The position numbers were made by a program, and so were the translations under genes. Shown piece after piece: positions 4,934-5,298 of a stretch of DNA of 5,298 nucleotides. Each line of letters opens with the position of its first letter. Positions within the stretch are counted from its first letter, which is position 1. This DNA comes from Elusimicrobiota bacterium (GTDB lineage Bacteria; Elusimicrobiota; Elusimicrobia; UBA1565; UBA9628). The stretch lies in assembly GCA_016194625.1 (NCBI GenBank), contig JACQBB010000244.1, forward strand, positions 1 to 5,298, in the 5' to 3' direction. Under the pieces are notes generated by a model. It did not search any database and was not told the DNA's origin. It saw only the letters and a program-made list of their open reading frames with translations.

Positions 4934-5298
4934 TGATCGAGAACGAGCCGGACCCGTTGCGCCGCATCCCCACCAAGCGCCCCGCCGAGATCCACGCCGA
5001 GGTCGGCGCGGTCCTGCGCGCCGCGCGCCTGAAGCGCGGCCAGTCGCTGGAGGCCGTCGCCCAGCAGAGCCGCATCCCCAAGCGCTACCTGGACGCGCTG
5101 GAGAACGACCGCTTCGACGAGTTCCCGGCCTTCGTGTACATGCGCGGCTTCCTGAAGGGCTACTGCGAGCACCTCGACCTCCCGTTCGACGAGATGTGGG
5201 CGAAGTTCGAGGCGCCGGCGGCCGCGCCCGCGGCGCCGTCGCCGGCGCCCGCGCCGGCGGCGACGCCCGCGCCCAAGGCCGCGCCCTCCGCGCGCCCG
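4930..5298 (+). CDS. RodZ-like helix-turn-helix protein, N-terminal part (3' truncated by window)
   Basis: The reading frame is open from ATG 4930 to the window edge (123 codons) and continues beyond it. Residues about 22-88 form an Xre/RodZ-type helix-turn-helix domain: VGAVLRAARLKRGQSLEAVA, then QQSRIPKRYLDALENDRFDE, and FVYMRGFLKGYCEHLDLP, the wording typical of the RodZ N-terminal (HTH_25) domain. From residue 95 the protein becomes almost pure Ala/Pro with a few Ser, Thr and Lys, a flexible linker. In RodZ a membrane segment and periplasmic domain would follow and the HTH would bind MreB to keep rod shape; neither is visible here, so a soluble HTH protein remains possible. ATG 4930 overlaps the lolA stop by 4 nt (ATGA); a second in-frame ATG is at 4933. 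There is no Shine-Dalgarno, which suggests coupling to lolA. Confidence 0.85.
   Translation, partial: MMIENEPDPLRRIPTKRPAEIHAEVGAVLRAARLKRGQSLEAVAQQSRIPKRYLDALENDRFDEFPAFVYMRGFLKGYCEHLDLPFDEMWAKFEAPAAAPAAPSPAPAPAATPAPKAAPSARP

Noticed and set aside
5212..5298. Ala/Pro-rich GC repeat-like stretch at the window end
   Set aside because: It is explained as the flexible linker of the RodZ-like protein; the codons vary and there is no exact nucleotide repeat unit.

Overview
The window is very GC-rich and comes from a Gram-negative (diderm) bacterium. A LolA lipoprotein chaperone with a signal peptide implies an outer membrane, and gene packing is tight, with 1-nt and 4-nt overlaps. GC-rich Elusimicrobiota or a deltaproteobacterial-type lineage would fit the mix of genes, but the sequence alone does not settle the phylum.

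Layout, all on the + strand. (1) 1-422 is the C-terminal end of polynucleotide phosphorylase: the end of the KH domain, the S1 domain and an Arg/Gly-rich tail. (2) 438-968 is accB, the biotin carboxyl carrier protein of acetyl-CoA carboxylase. It lies 15 nt after the PNPase stop and is closed by a strong intrinsic terminator at 992-1031. No accC follows. (3) 1065-1681 is a type II toxin-antitoxin pair, vapB and vapC. A perfect TTGACA -35 box overlaps the last bases of the accB terminator. There is a short direct repeat over the probable start site and little or no 5' leader. (4) 1682-1847 is intergenic. It holds a 36-bp imperfect dyad whose outer arms carry a perfect DnaA-box sequence and a degenerate inverted copy, followed by a promoter with a perfect TATAAT. 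(5) 1848-4166 is ftsK, the DNA translocase of division and chromosome segregation, starting at TTG. It overlaps by 1 nt lolA (4166-4933), which overlaps by 4 nt a RodZ-like HTH gene (4930 to the window edge).

The genes form three transcription units: RNA decay plus fatty-acid synthesis (pnp-accB), a small self-contained toxin-antitoxin islet, and a division/envelope operon (ftsK-lolA-HTH gene). The protein-coding content belongs to known families. I did not find a new multi-gene system. The most interesting signals are non-coding: the DnaA-box dyad ahead of ftsK and the compact, probably leaderless vapB promoter/operator. A secondary point is an FtsK gamma domain whose recognition helix looks different from the KOPS-reading type.
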